Source: Leptasterias polaris (Eukaryota; Echinodermata; Asteroidea; Forcipulatida; Asteriidae). From it: a stretch of 64,000 bases of DNA. The position numbers and the translations under genes are program-made. Under the pieces are notes generated by a model that was not told the DNA's origin, searched no databases, and saw nothing but the letters and a program-made list of their open reading frames with translations. The first letter of the stretch is position 1. Each line of letters begins with the position of its first letter. Below are positions 1 to 12,184 of the stretch, piece after piece. Where the stretch lies: positions 1,116,001 to 1,180,000 of the forward strand of contig JAZGTN010000176.1 of NCBI GenBank assembly GCA_037783415.1, given 5' to 3'.

Positions 1-2483
1 TAAAAGACCATCCCCATACAAAACAATAGTACTAAAATAAATGTCCCTTGTTTGATGTACAAACCATCTTTCTTTCTGTCTATCATGCTATTCTTGTTCC
101 CATCTCATTTATGGGCTTACCATATTTCTGGTTTATTACATTAACAACATTGTAACAGGTAACCTAAGCCAACATTGCTTTAATGCATCCTCTGCTTAAA
201 ATGTACAGTAAGTACTGAATTTCTGTGCAAGTGGAGTATTGAAGAATTTGTGCAATCTGCTGATTGTACACGCCCACCTTGCTTTTCAAACACTTACTCA
301 CTCTAACAACCAAATTCAACACCATATGGTTGATGCCATGTTAAGCATGATTAGTTTACTAGTGCAGTCCTCAATCCAACCGAATCAAACAAAACATTCA
401 GTTGGACTTTGAAGGGGTGAGGAAGGTTAGGGTTTTAATCATGCATATTGTTTGTTGGAAGTTTCTACTGTACACAGATTCTTGGTTTTAATTGTAAGCA
501 ACATCATTGAATTTATCCCAGACTGTCTAAATGGTCTATAAGATCTATCATCTTAGATCAATTGCAACTGCTAGACGTGATGAGAATGCATTGAGGTAGT
601 CCAACAGCCAATCCCATTGTGGTTTGGTCCTCAGATCATAAATGATGTCTGACATTTTCCAATTACCCTAGTCTCCAGTATGTGCTAAATAGAGCATGGT
701 TAGCCTTAAGTGGAATCAATGCGCATTGTGCATCTTACTCCATGTGTTATTATCCAACATCAGTAATCACAATATCACATGGAAAGACATTGAGTGTACT
801 AAGGTATTCCTAAACAGTCTAAATTCAAGGTATAAATGATTTATCAGAAGACAAATATTTGTGTGTGTGAAGTTTTAACTCCATTCTACGATTCTAATAC
901 GTAACACTGTATCTGACAGCCGGTAGTCACTTACCAGGGTAGTAGGCCTTTGTAAAAATAGGGTGTCAAATTTTGCTGTTATTCGAATCACTGAGCTCCA
1001 CTACTTTTACATATTAACAACTAAATAAGTTTAGTGCCTTACTGAGAGTGCATTATCATCTTGAAATCAACCAAAACACTAGTAGTTGTCCTGAAATCTA
1101 CCAACACACTCCTAACTTTAACCAAACCATACTATTGATTACTTACACTGGTTCCATGGTGAGATGGGAAATGAAAACCACTGAAGTAACCAAGGCCCAA
1201 GGGTTGGTTCCAGCTAGTCAACTAGACTCAACTTTCCATCATAGGGCCTATACATGTTGGATCAGTGATCAAACTTGCTCGGTGATGTAAAATTCAAGAC
1301 ACAACTATCACTTCCTATGTTTTAAACACTTGAGACAGGCTTGCTTCAGGATAAATGATATTCCTACTCCATGTACATTATCACAAATGGAGGTCAATAT
1401 ATTGCTCTTGACCTGGTCATGAGAGAATGTCACATTCCAAAAAGCCACTTCCACAAAGCAAAATTGTCAACCTAAAAGAAAAATAAGTTAATGGAAAAGA
1501 ACTTGTGTTAGTATGCTTTAGACATGTAGACTGACTTCCTGAGTATTTCTATCTTGGCCATGTTATGTGGTCAACAACTATGATGAAAACTGCTTCTCAT
1601 ATCTCATATAAAAATAAAAATCAATCTTCTACCAGTGATTGTTAACAAGGTTGAGTGAAGCATCATGACTAATTCAATGTGAGACATATAGCATGTTCTA
1701 CTACTTTAGACTGTTTATGCAAAACCACTTGTGGTTATTTCATACAGCTATCTATGAATAAAACGTTTACAAATCAACTAAAAGAAATCCGGGGCTCAAA
1801 AAGAAAATTGTGATGAAGAGTCAAACCCAGGGTCAGTCCATTCTTTGCTTATGTACTAAGCACCTAAGCAAACTAATAAGCTGTCAAAATAGCTGATGTT
1901 GACAAGCACAGGGAAACAATGTTGATATTTCATTGTGCCTGGAGAAAGTACAACCCACACCTGAGGATCCAAATCATTCAGTGTGATGGATAGCAATAGT
2001 TTCTTGTTCATGTCAAATATTGGGCCAAACACTGCAGGTGGTTTGTACCAGCAGACTAGGAATGATTATTTGTCACTCTGGCATATTGGCATATTGGCTC
2101 CAGAATAACATCCTCTCCTTCAAGGCAAGTATTCTGATAGATATTCCATCAAATTATGACCTACAAAAAGAGACAGTTCTTATCATAGTAAACACTGTGG
2201 CCAGACTTGAGCCAAGATTACAATCCTGTCTGCAAATATACCTTATGGGAAGAAAACTATTTGTAGTTAAGTCTAGCTATAGCTACAGGTCTTTTAATAA
2301 CAAATTGATACTCATTCTAAGTGATTATCTGGAAATGGGCTATTTCAACACTAAATTTTCTAAACAGGCGGCACAATGTGAACTCCTCTATCAGGGTTTT
2401 CCTAATGAAGAAAATCAAACTTAAACAAAATTTGTTCAAAGAAAATTTGAAGGCCATGATATTCGTACTTGCAGCTCTGTCCT
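1..2483. other. Non-coding stretch, no feature recognised
   Basis: AT-rich sequence with short, unconvincing open frames on both strands. I see no paired inverted ends, tandem array, tRNA boxes or splice-bounded frame with family motifs. It probably belongs to an intron of the minus-strand LIM gene or to intergenic DNA. Confidence 0.5.
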
Positions 2484-3736
2484 TTAAAGGGCCTATGAAG
2501 TGGTGTTTTTTTGTGTTTTAGTTTTTTGTTTTATTAAATCAGTTTATATGAAAAGAAATTATTTTTCATAACTGTTTTGTGTCTGGAGTGAATTTTTTTA
2601 TTTTATTTCAATAACAAAAAAATACCCCCCGAAACTTCCGTATTTTGGACGCCACAAGAGGGCGCTGTTCGTGACGTACACAAAGGCAGCGGGTCCCAAA
2701 TCGAGATAAGCCATGGTCTGGTGCCCAGGCGTCCACCGAACATGTCGGATTGGACGCACGCACACACACACCATACCGATGGATAATAACGCAACCATAT
2801 TTTGGGGGTGGAATATAAATCTTCAGAAGTACGTGTTCAGTCAGTGGACTATTGATACATTCTATAAAATTACATGTATATATTAGAATATAATATCAGA
2901 TATGATGTCGTCAACAATAATGCGAAAAATATATGTTTGTATAACATGAACGGGGGACTGGACTGCGGTGCTTGGGGGTATTGTGAATTGTGTGCACGGA
3001 CGGGTACGAACTTTACAAACAGCCAAAATTATTTACCCTGAGTTTTTCCCGCTTCCAAAAAGCACCTCTATTGTTGGAACGGCATCTGGCAACAGCATGG
3101 CCTTATACTTCATGCCAAATTGGTTCAAAGCATTGTACGTTATACGTTAGAGGTCAGATCAGAATACGCGGTGTGTGTGTGTGCACATACTGTGTGCACG
3201 AACACAGCGCATCATTATTTGAGCGCTTCTCATGCACAATGTTCCGTTATGAGTGGGCACTGCAGAGCATAGGCTGCTCGCTCTGTCCAGACCATTTGGC
3301 TCTAGTCAGCTTCACATTCGCCGTCCATATCCGTCTGAATTTTGGGTCCGATGGAAATTTATGGACACTAACTGCATCTTTAGTGGTGTTGCTACACCCA
3401 GCAGCAACACACCTTGATGGCATTTGTTAAAATTAACGTAAAAAGACCCCAAAAGAGAGAGACAAACTTCTTCGAACTTGTTCCTTCTGTGCAGTGTTTG
3501 CATGGCCCCACGCACGACGTATGACAAGTCGTTCTGGTGAGTGCCTTTGTTTACGTCACGGATTTTATGTTAATGAGGAGGTATGGGTGGGGCGCGGCGG
3601 CCCCCCTAAATTTCGAAATTATTTTTTTAATGGTGTAAAATGGCTTGTGAACAAAAAAATTAATCAAATAATATGTTGTAATAGGCATACTTTATTGTTT
3701 ACAGCATTAACAAATTCTATTTCATAGGCCCTTTAA
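2484..3736. mobile_element. TTAA-flanked DNA transposon, non-autonomous, 1.25 kb
   Basis: TTAA borders both sides (2484-2487 and 3733-3736). The ends are inverted: left TTAAAGGGCCTATGAAGT, right (reverse complement) TTAAAGGGCCTATGAAAT. TTAA duplication is typical of the piggyBac and Kolobok groups; which one applies is not visible. The interior is CpG-richer than its flanks and holds GCGCTGTTCGTGACGT near the left and a TTACGTCAC near the right. The same internal motif occurs in the element at 36787-37754, so the two are diverged copies of one family. Open frames inside are short and match no transposase I know. Confidence 0.75.
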
Positions 3737-4567
3737 CCCCCACTCCCCCAATCCAACATGTGGGGTCCTCCCCCCCCCCCCCAATCCAACATGTGCTTCC
3801 TACAACTATGAAAGGTGTACTGCAGCCTAATCAAAGCATGATTAGTTTGCCTTTAATAACTAACAAGCAAGACTTATTTCTCTTCATTAGTTTACTTCGA
3901 TTAATGTGCTATGTTATTGTTATTGTGCTGTAAAAGACTACAAATTTGACACAGCTATAACTCATACAGTCATCTAAACACAAATAAAGTAGAAATAGTA
4001 TTCAATTCTTAATTTCACAAACAAAAGTGGCAATTGTTTACACTTTCTTATTTTAAGTCATCAGCAACTAAGGGCAACATGCAATGGTTGTAGTTGTACT
4101 CAGTGAGTTATTAAATGTTTGTTTAAGTCAGTTTTTCAATAGGAGGAGCATGGCATAAGAACTCTTCATTAATGTTACAACAGGGAGTACTTCACTCATT
4201 TCATAACAAGAATCAATAATGAGGTGACTGTTGCTAAGATAGCTCAGATGATACTTAGTAGGCTGCGTGATTCCTTGGTTAATCCAACGACTTAACCTAT
4301 ATGTAGCAAATGTTTGCACTTAAGAAGAACTGCCTCTAGTCAAACTAGTGGAAACCCACTGGCTACAATTTGCAGCTGATCCTCACACAAGGCACTATCA
4401 ACTAAGTACCTCATATCATATCCATCTCTTGTACACTTTCAGCAAACTCAAACTGTGACTACCAAAATAGTTCTCCAAATTAGTATCCAGTTTAATCTTC
4501 ACACATGGCATCATCATCTGTAGACTTTGGTGTGTTTCTGATTTTGAATATTTTCACTATAAACTAC
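3737..4567. other. Non-coding stretch with C-runs
   Basis: Just outside the TTAA element there is a short duplication of a CCCCCAATCCAACATGTG phrase around a C-run (about 3769-3782). Nothing else is recognised. Confidence 0.5.
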
Positions 4568-4616
4568 GTCTGACCATAGAGCAAGGACTAGTCTGGTCCT
4601 TGCTCTATGGTCTGAC
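4568..4616. repeat. Near-perfect hairpin (foldback), 49 bp
   Basis: GTCTGACCATAGAGCAAGG is followed after about 10 bases by its inverted copy CCTTGCTCTATGGTCTGAC. Stems are about 20 bp with one mismatch. The phrase TCCTTGCTCTATGG recurs at about 51377 and a diverged copy lies near 63103, so it is probably a relic of a dispersed foldback element rather than a unique RNA hairpin gene. Confidence 0.7.
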
Positions 4617-5320
4617 AAAAGTGTTTTACAAATGTACCACACCAACATTTTCCAGCATTTATTCGTGAATTATAGGTTTTTTCAAATCTTCAACAGAAAT
4701 ACAATGTTGAATAAAATGTAATCTTCTATCGTTGAATACAATCTACAACACTTAAAATGCCCAAGATTGCAGAGTAAGGCTTTTAAAACCACACATAAAA
4801 ACCAACTAAACTCATTCCAAGCAATTTGTTTCAATTCAGCGTGCTTAGGCCTAAATTTCCAAACTTTAGGTCACGAATGCCCCACAGTTTTGAAAAATCC
4901 TGGGGAGAACCCTGATAGCAGAATGTCCAAGTACTATAGCTAGGCCCCTATAGGGCCAATATGTGAACAAACACTATTATTGAACTACTTAGGTAAGGAA
5001 TGAAACCAAACCATAGTGTGAGTTTGTTTGTCATGCCAAATGACCCTATGATGATGGATGATTGTCAGTTGATTTCCAGTAAGAAAAATGATACAGCTAA
5101 CGATATAGGTAATTACAAATCTATTGCCAGAAAGTGTAATGATACAAATAAGAGTTATTCCAACCCTTGTTGACAGATTCAATGAGGTTGCGCCTTATGG
5201 TATCATGTCTTCAATCTTACATTACCAACCTACAAATTTCACCACACTGTTAAGTGTCTTTAACACATACATGTACTCCTGGATTCAGATTCAGGACATC
5301 CAGGCTGACTTATTGGTATC

Positions 5321-5424
5321 AGCGGCTATCAGCGGCTATCAGCGGCTATCAGCGGCTATCAGCGGCTATCAGCGGCTATCAGCGGCTATCAGCGGCTATC
5401 AGCGGCTATCAGCGGCTATCAGCG
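5321..5424. repeat. 10-bp tandem repeat (AGCGGCTATC)n
   Basis: Ten perfect copies of AGCGGCTATC plus a partial unit (AGCG). Perfect identity implies a recent expansion. It reads as an open frame in several phases (repeating SAAISGYQRL), but this is a by-product of a stop-free unit and not evidence for a gene. Confidence 0.95.
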
Positions 5425-5722
5425 ACGAGTGTATCAAGATATGGGAAAGATATGGGAAAACAGACAATATTGATGTGATGTGTTAAGTTACAAGGCATGA
5501 ATGTTACATGGATCATGAGAGTTCGACAAACATGATATTACAATGACTATCCTGATCTCTTGAAATCTATCAAGTGTTTTGGGGAGTAATTGACAGTCTT
5601 CATCATGGTACAGACATCTTGTTTTTCTCCCATTTAAACCAATAACTGGACTGAGGATGGAAGAGTGCCAATCAGCCTAGCCCTAAGACATAATGAAAAG
5701 GACCCCTAAGCCTTTATAATGA

Positions 5723-6403
5723 CGTCACAAACCAAAACCGCACCCTCACTGAAGTAAATGAAGACCTATGATTGGCTGAGAGTTGTGCGCGGTGCATACT
5801 TGCGTGGACGTTTCCATTGTTAGGCCTCAGCGATGGCAGCCAATGCAAGGGGGAATATGACATCACAAACCAAAACCGCACCCTCACTGTGGTCAAGGGA
5901 AGACTTATGATTGGCTGAGAGTTGTGCGATGCGCATACTTGCGTGGACGTTTCCATTGTTAGCCTCAGCGATGGCAGCCAATGCAAGGGGGAATATGACA
6001 TCACAAACCAAAACCGCACCCTCACTGTGGTCAAGGGAAGACTTATGATTGGCTGAGAGTTGTGCGATGCGCATACTTGCGTGGACGTTTCCATTGTTAG
6101 CCTCAGCGATGGCAGCCAATGCAAGGGGGAATATGACATCACAAACCAAAACCGCACCCTCACTGTGGTCAAGGGAAGACTTATGATTGGCTGAGAGTTG
6201 TGCGATGCGCATACTTGCGTGGACGTTTCCATTGTTAGCCTCAGCGATGGCAGCCAATGCAAGGGGGAATATGACATCACAAACCAAAACCGCACCCTCA
6301 CTGTGGTCAAGGGAAGACTTATGATTGGCTGAGAGTTGTGCGATGCGCATACTTGCGTGGACGTTTCCATTGTTAGACCTCAGCGATGGCAGCCAATACA
6401 AGG
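5723..6403. repeat. 138-bp tandem satellite, about five copies
   Basis: Unit boundaries at the phrase CATCACAAACC fall at 5723 (variant), 5861, 5999, 6137 and 6275, giving an exact period of 138 bp. The central copies are almost identical; the first and last are diverged or truncated. Each unit carries TGATTGGCTG (an inverted CCAAT box) and the palindrome ATGCGCAT. As 138 is divisible by three, two minus-strand frames stay open across all copies (5714-6370 and 5820-6497). I regard those as array by-products. Confidence 0.95.
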
Positions 6404-7339
6404 GGTCTAATGTTACATAAACTGTACTGCACATTGCACAAATGCAATATGACAAAGATGGTGCCAGAATGATAATGCTCTTTACACAGACTAACACATA
6501 CCTTGGATGCCTGACAAATTATTACATGATGTTTTAACCATAACTGTCAAATAAATAGTCTAAGGTACAAATTCATATCAAAATAATGACTGCTGATCAT
6601 ACCAACCAAAGCAACAATGATAGACTATGCATGAAAATCAAATGCCGAGTCAACAAACACAGGGAATGTTTATCTCAAGCAAAGAAGTCAGCAAATTTCA
6701 TCAGACCTCTCAGTGAATTCTGGGAGGGAACTTCAGAGCTTCAAATTAGAAGCATTAAAAGGATGTATTGATTTCTGCTTGAACAGCCTGCGGTATATTG
6801 TTTAAGCTGAGACTGCCGCATGTTATACTTGGATATGTGCAGCCACGCAGCATAACTAAATCAGTATCTCTCAACTGATACATATTAACAAGGTTTTCTA
6901 AGTGCCTTAACTCCTGATCACAGGCTATCAACCAGATCTTTGACCAGCAATGCACTAAATCTATACTTAGCCCTTTGCAGATCATGATTCCCTATAATGG
7001 TACGCCCAGGCATGGAATGATTTACTGGTTGTTTGCATATTTTGAAGCCTGGTGAGAAAAGTGCATAAAACCAATTCGAGGCCCATTAGCATATTGCCAG
7101 TTATTCAGCACAGAATTTGAAATATCTTGTCTAAGATTTCAGGCTCGCATGGTGGGGAATCGCATGTAGTCTGCATGTGGTCTGTAAGTAATCTCTCCTA
7201 TCCCCGAGTGTGATTTACTGGATATCATTTTTATAAAAACAGTATTGGTCTCATAGCAGATAGGTTTAACAGCCAAAATTTCATGATAATTACAACTTTG
7301 TGACTGGTGTTCTGCATGTATATTGCTAAGCAAAACAAA
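6404..7339. other. Non-coding stretch, no feature recognised
   Basis: Moderately AT-rich with only short chance frames. No inverted ends or repeats were found between the satellite and the SINE fragment. Confidence 0.45.
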
Positions 7340-7390
7340 TTTGAGGTTGAACAAAGAAAAATTAACTAGAGTGGGATTTGAACCAACGAC
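7340..7390 (-). mobile_element. Truncated tRNA-derived SINE fragment
   Basis: On the minus strand this reads GTCGTTGGTTCAAATCCC, then ACTCTAGTTAATTTTTC and TTTGTTCAAC. This is the B-box end of a tRNA plus the start of the SINE body. The same join is found at 58121-58160, where the tRNA half is complete. Here the A-box half is missing. Confidence 0.65.
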
Positions 7391-7800
7391 AGTCAAAACG
7401 TTCCAAGTTTCACTCCAGGTTGGATGGAATCAACTCCACTTCTGTTCTGGAATTACGTGGAAATGGACTTTGATATCACTAGTTGTCTTAGCCTTGGTGT
7501 CCTCTGCAAAATAAGAAATGACCTTGTCTCTTCAAAGATGATTTTCCAGCCTGCAACGATGTCAACCAAGAACTTACACAATTGTGTATAGCCTTTGTGT
7601 TTCTCCGAATTGAGGCTAAACCATAAATGATAAACCATAAACCAAAGCTCTTCTAGGCCAAGAAGGAATTCATGCTAGATTCCATAGCAGGTGAAACGCT
7701 GTAAAAGATATCAATGTACCAACTTAATCCCTCAAATAATGCATTATTTCTGGATAGTAATGGACAAGAAATCTAGGTTGCAGCATATAGGGCATTTTGA

Positions 7801-7996
7801 CCATCATGGGCAGACCATCATGGGCAGACCATCATGGGCAGACCATCATGGGCAGACCATCATGGGCAGACCATCATGGGCAGACCATCATGGGCAGACC
7901 ATCTTGGGCAGACCATCATGGGCAGACCATCATGGGCAGACCATCATGGGCAGACCATCATGGGCAGACCATCATGGGCAGACCATCATGGGCAGA
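7801..7996. repeat. 14-bp tandem repeat (CCATCATGGGCAGA)n
   Basis: Fourteen copies of CCATCATGGGCAGA, almost perfect; one unit reads CCATCTTGGG. All three plus frames are open through it, giving frames such as MGRPSWADHHGQTI repeated. I do not call these genes. Confidence 0.95.
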
Positions 7997-9000
7997 CAGT
8001 AGCCGTGTGTGACATCAGTGCAAGGGGTCTATTAGAGAGAACCCTTTTAAGGGAGCACCAAGGCTAGGACAAGGGCAATTGGTCTCTATCAGCAACCACA
8101 TGACACACTCAATACTTCCATAAGCCAAGAATGCTGTCTCCACTGATGTGTTTGCCCCATCCCGCTTCTCAAATTTAATTTCTTCAAGAGCCACAAATAA
8201 AATTACCTGTCTGACCTAAACCTGGGGAAGAGGTTTTGTATCCCATTTTGTATAACTAGAGTTGTAGTTTTCAATATCCTACAACAGCCACCACAGTATC
8301 TCAAGTGTCAAACTGTCTTATTGACACCATAAGTGCATCCACTCACTCTAGTGGGGAGCAGATACACCTACACCTGGCAGTACAATTTCTTCTTGACACA
8401 GGCTAACAAAATAAATCAATCAAAATACCCATTACTGGAAAGCTCCATTAAAGAAAGCACATCCTTTTCAATGTTTACCTACTTCCACCTCTTATCTTCT
8501 ATAATCCCTTCGACAACCATGGACTTTTAATCCCATTAACTGGACTTAGAGGTGTATGAAGCTGGTACTACTTTTAACCAGTGAAGCATGGGGATGGAGC
8601 ATGCAGTCCATTCATTGTATTTTTGTAGTGTTCCCATCCAACATGCGAAACAGACACGCTATAGCTTTGCCTTGGCTTTGTGCGGTGCCAGCCAGCAATT
8701 TGTTGCCCATACCAAACTTATTTTTTTTTTTTTCTTTTTTCCGCGTATCGGCCACCATTTGCTGTCATCGTTCATTGCCTGTTGCAGGCCGTGGGTGCCT
8801 GCTTGCATTTTCATCAAAAAAGTGTGTCTTCAAGTTTAATTATTACTGCCCCTGCTGCCGTCGTATCAAACGCAAAAACGAAACACAAGAACTACCAACG
8901 CAACACACAATAGACACATGGAATAATTTTTAGTCTGTCGTTTCATTTTTCCATTGTATGTTAACGGTATAGAATAGGGTACGCGACAGTGTCAGGTATG
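7997..9000. other. Non-coding stretch, no feature recognised
   Basis: Contains a T-run near 8720-8733 and several overlapping short plus-strand frames between 8556 and 8933. None shows a recognisable domain or good splice borders. Confidence 0.4.
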
Positions 9001-9122
9001 AAACTGGTATCATGTCATATCAAGCATAAAGCTATGACCAGCATGACTGGAAACCATTGCAAAACTGGTATCATGTTTTGTCAAGCGTAAAGCTATGATC
9101 AGCACGACTGGAAACCATTGCA
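9001..9122. repeat. 61-bp tandem duplication
   Basis: AAACTGGTATCATGT starts at 9001 and again at 9062. The two units share the phrases AAAGCTATGA and GACTGGAAACCATTGCAAAA with scattered substitutions, so this is an older duplication. Confidence 0.85.
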
Positions 9123-9138
9123 AAATGTGGGTAGAGGA

Positions 9139-9201
9139 CTTTTTTCCCCTGGATGAACGAGGTTACTCACACCTTGCCTACGTTCATCATGGGGGGAAAA
9201 A
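9139..9201. repeat. Imperfect inverted repeat
   Basis: TTTTTTCCCCTGGATGAACG is mirrored about 20 bases later by CGTTCATCATGGGGGGAAAA. Immediately after it ATACGCATGCGGGTAT forms another small dyad. CGTATTTT-like words recur to about 9430, so this may be the end of an unrecognised transposon. Confidence 0.55.
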
Positions 9202-11815
9202 TACGCATGCGGGTATTTTCGCTGGTCGTCGTAGCGGTGGATTATTCATGATAAAACAAACTGAACAAACTTTACTAACCAAAGAATTACGTAAAATTTA
9301 CAGGTAAATATAAGTAGAACATTTAACACTTTGTTAAATTTTAAAAAACGTATTTTGGGGGAAAAACTTGACATCCGTATTTTTAATGAAAACCCGTATG
9401 AAATTTGGGAAAAACGTACAAGTACGTACTGCACACTTTGATTTGAAAAACTAAGCGTTTTTTACTTTGGTGGGGTCATGGCGAATATAAAGACCATGGA
9501 CCCAAGCTTCCTCAACGTTATACAGATCTTTTAAAAGAGAGCCATAACAGCCCAACAAGGTTAGTTCATGTATTTATCTTCCAAAACTCAAGGGCAACTA
9601 CGGCCGCCGTGGCCACCGTGAAATTCCAGGCCTGTGCACCCTCTTGAGATCACAGAAGATGCAGTTGGCTACGTGGTAAAAAGCTTTCGCACACAGCCAG
9701 CCCGACCATCGAGGCAGTTTACGTTCGGTGCCTTCCGCCAATGGGTTTACATGTGTCGTGCGCGGCGTGTAAATAGAACCTCTATGATAGAACTATGCCA
9801 GAGAAAAAATAGTGCCGTGTACCATTGCGCGATCGAATGCCTGTTTCTTTATGCGGTTAAAAATAAATAAATAAACAAATACAAATTGGCATAAAAATCA
9901 ACTAAATATCTTTACTTAGTTTCTTTATAAAAGTTACAATCATCATTACTTGACACGAATCAAAACGAATTGGGTTCATTTTCCATTCAATACATATCAA
10001 TGCGCACGCACCGTGGCCTTTTCGATGGCAGCGCAAGCGACGTACAAGACCGGTTCTCAGGTCGTACTTACTCCTTTTTCATCATTGAAAAACGAAACTA
10101 TGATAACTTTTTGTACATATTAACAATTTTTTAGAATTTGAGAAGAAGAAAACAGTCTTCTGTATGATATTTATGATTTACAAACTCCCAGCCAGCTAGC
10201 AATCCATTGCTTCTGGAGGATTAACTTACTAATCCGATAAGCACCTGATAAGTATATTGGCACAAGTAGATCAAATGTAAACACGTCTCTCATTAAAAAG
10301 GATGTGGAATTCCGAGTTTGAGGCCTCAAACTCGGAAAGGCTTTAATGGAGCATTCCCGTAATGCCTTAACTTTACAAAATAAATAAAACTCCCCAATGC
10401 TCTCTAGATGCATGTACTTAAAACATTCTAAACTTATATTGGATTTGAGTTTCACTCCTTCAGTGCGATTCTGCATGTTAACTATTCATTCTACTTCAGA
10501 TAACATCATCAATGCCATGTATCCAAACCAGATGCAACTTGCTCATCTTTCAGGAACTGTGGCAATCAAGTATTTTCCATCCACTTGAGTCTGAATCAAC
10601 AAAGTATCACTGCACTGAGCTTATGTACAACAACCCGTTCAACTCTGGTCATGTCAGGTGTCTCCATGTGGAAACATGTCATCACTGGCAGAAAAGCCCT
10701 AAAGCTCATCAATGCTACAGGCAGTAGTACATCTTACTTACAGGTCACAACCTACAAGTGAACATCAACAGTAAATATATATCATGCTGCCACCATCTTT
10801 CTAATGTTTCTTCTATGCTCCATGATCCAGCTTGACAACTGATGCTCAGTCCCCAAAAGGACTATTCTATTTGCCATTCCAGCCCCAGTCAGTTTCCTTG
10901 ATTTATAAGATGATAGTCATCACTGACAATAAGGGCTGAAACTATGCTGCAGATTGATGCAGGTTTGTTTGAATGATGGCATTTCTACCTTTAGATAAAC
11001 CCTTGAGTTCTATCATAGACTTCTGGGAAAAATATCCTTAGCGCTAGAGAAGTAGACCAAACAACATCATTTCTTCATAAATTGAGAAAATAGCTGCAAT
11101 TTTTGTAACCAACCAGACATAAAAAAGGCTATTTCAGATAAAAGTCTTTAATTTCTCATCCCTGTGTTTTGAATGGAATGGAATCAAGATGACAGTACCA
11201 TGGGCCTTAACTGTGGATATTGTCATTCCAATTTATCAAAAAGTCTTAAGATGAAAAATGTACATTGCAGGCCCCTGAATCACAATTAGGTAATGGGGGT
11301 GGGTTGAGATGTCCCCCAAGGAGCTTCTTCCAGTTCTTGCTACTGCTTAATCCTGACTGTCATGGTGACAACTCATACACAACACTGTTGATTCAATACT
11401 GAGGTGCATGCTACTGATTGCGGGAAGGGTTTATTGATCTCAACTGTCAACTTAATCTAAAGGACTCAATCTAAATCTGCTTCAAGTCTCAACTCAAATA
11501 CTGACCCATTGTAATATCAAATCATACTTTCTAGAAATCTTGGAAGACAAAATCTTTCTCTAAATCATTGTTCCACATATTGTCATCGTTTTCATGAAGA
11601 GAAGAGGCAATCTAGCCCCTGCAGCCAAACTTTCATGTTTTGAGAAAACCGTGTTTGAAGTTAAACTATTTTTGAAATCATTGTTTCGGGCAATGTTTGT
11701 CATTTAAACGTTGACATTTTACCAAGCATGAAAGTGGAGATCCTAAATCATGCAAATCTGTTGCTATTTTAATTATAGTTAGTTTAATTAATGAGTAATT
11801 AACTGTTTAACACAA
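9202..11815. other. Non-coding stretch with a CpG-richer island
   Basis: 9595-10080 is distinctly richer in CpG (CGGCCGCCG, GTGCGCGGCGTG, GCGCGATCG) than its surroundings, which is often seen at promoters or young transposons in invertebrates. I found no convincing exon or inverted ends there. The rest, 10090-11815, shows nothing I can name. Confidence 0.4.
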
Positions 11816-12184
11816 GTGTCTCTTTGTGAAAACTGCAGTGCGTCCTGTACAAACCAATGCATAAATGATGAGTGTCTGTTCGTGAAAACTAAAATTTATC
11901 AAATTGCCCCTTCGTGAAAACTCAAAACGCAGAGTAGATGTTTTCGGCACCATGCCAGCGCTATGTAACAAATGGCAAAGCTAAACGTGTCTGTTCATGA
12001 AAACGCAAAACTGTGAGTTTGGCATAATGGTCCTTGTGCTAATCAATGTAATCAAAAAAGTATAACATTATATCGCTTGAAACTTGGGGAAAATGTCAAT
12101 GTCAATAATAACATTTAAAATGTGTAAAACATTGATTTGCCAAAATGTATGATTTTTTTTTTAATTGCCTCTTCGTGAAAACGG
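11816..12184. repeat. Cluster of five TTCGTGAAAAC motifs
   Basis: Five dispersed, same-strand copies: GTGTCTCTTTGTGAAAACT (11816), GTGTCTGTTCGTGAAAACT (11872), ATTGCCCCTTCGTGAAAAC (11903), GTGTCTGTTCATGAAAACG (11988) and ATTGCCTCTTCGTGAAAAC (12164). They fall into two subtypes, GTGTCT- and ATTGCC-. Spacing is uneven (31 to 176 bp), so this is no simple tandem array. Confidence 0.75.

Noticed and set aside
2990..3430. 146-codon plus-strand frame
   Set aside because: Lies wholly inside the 1.25-kb TTAA element, matches no transposase, and is not kept open in the related copy at 36787-37754.
5714..6497. Two long minus-strand open frames of more than 200 codons
   Set aside because: Both are products of the 138-bp satellite, whose period is a multiple of three; no start context or domain.
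7691..8067. Overlapping MGRPSWADHHGQTI repeat proteins
   Set aside because: All frames are open because the 14-bp unit lacks stops; not evidence of coding.
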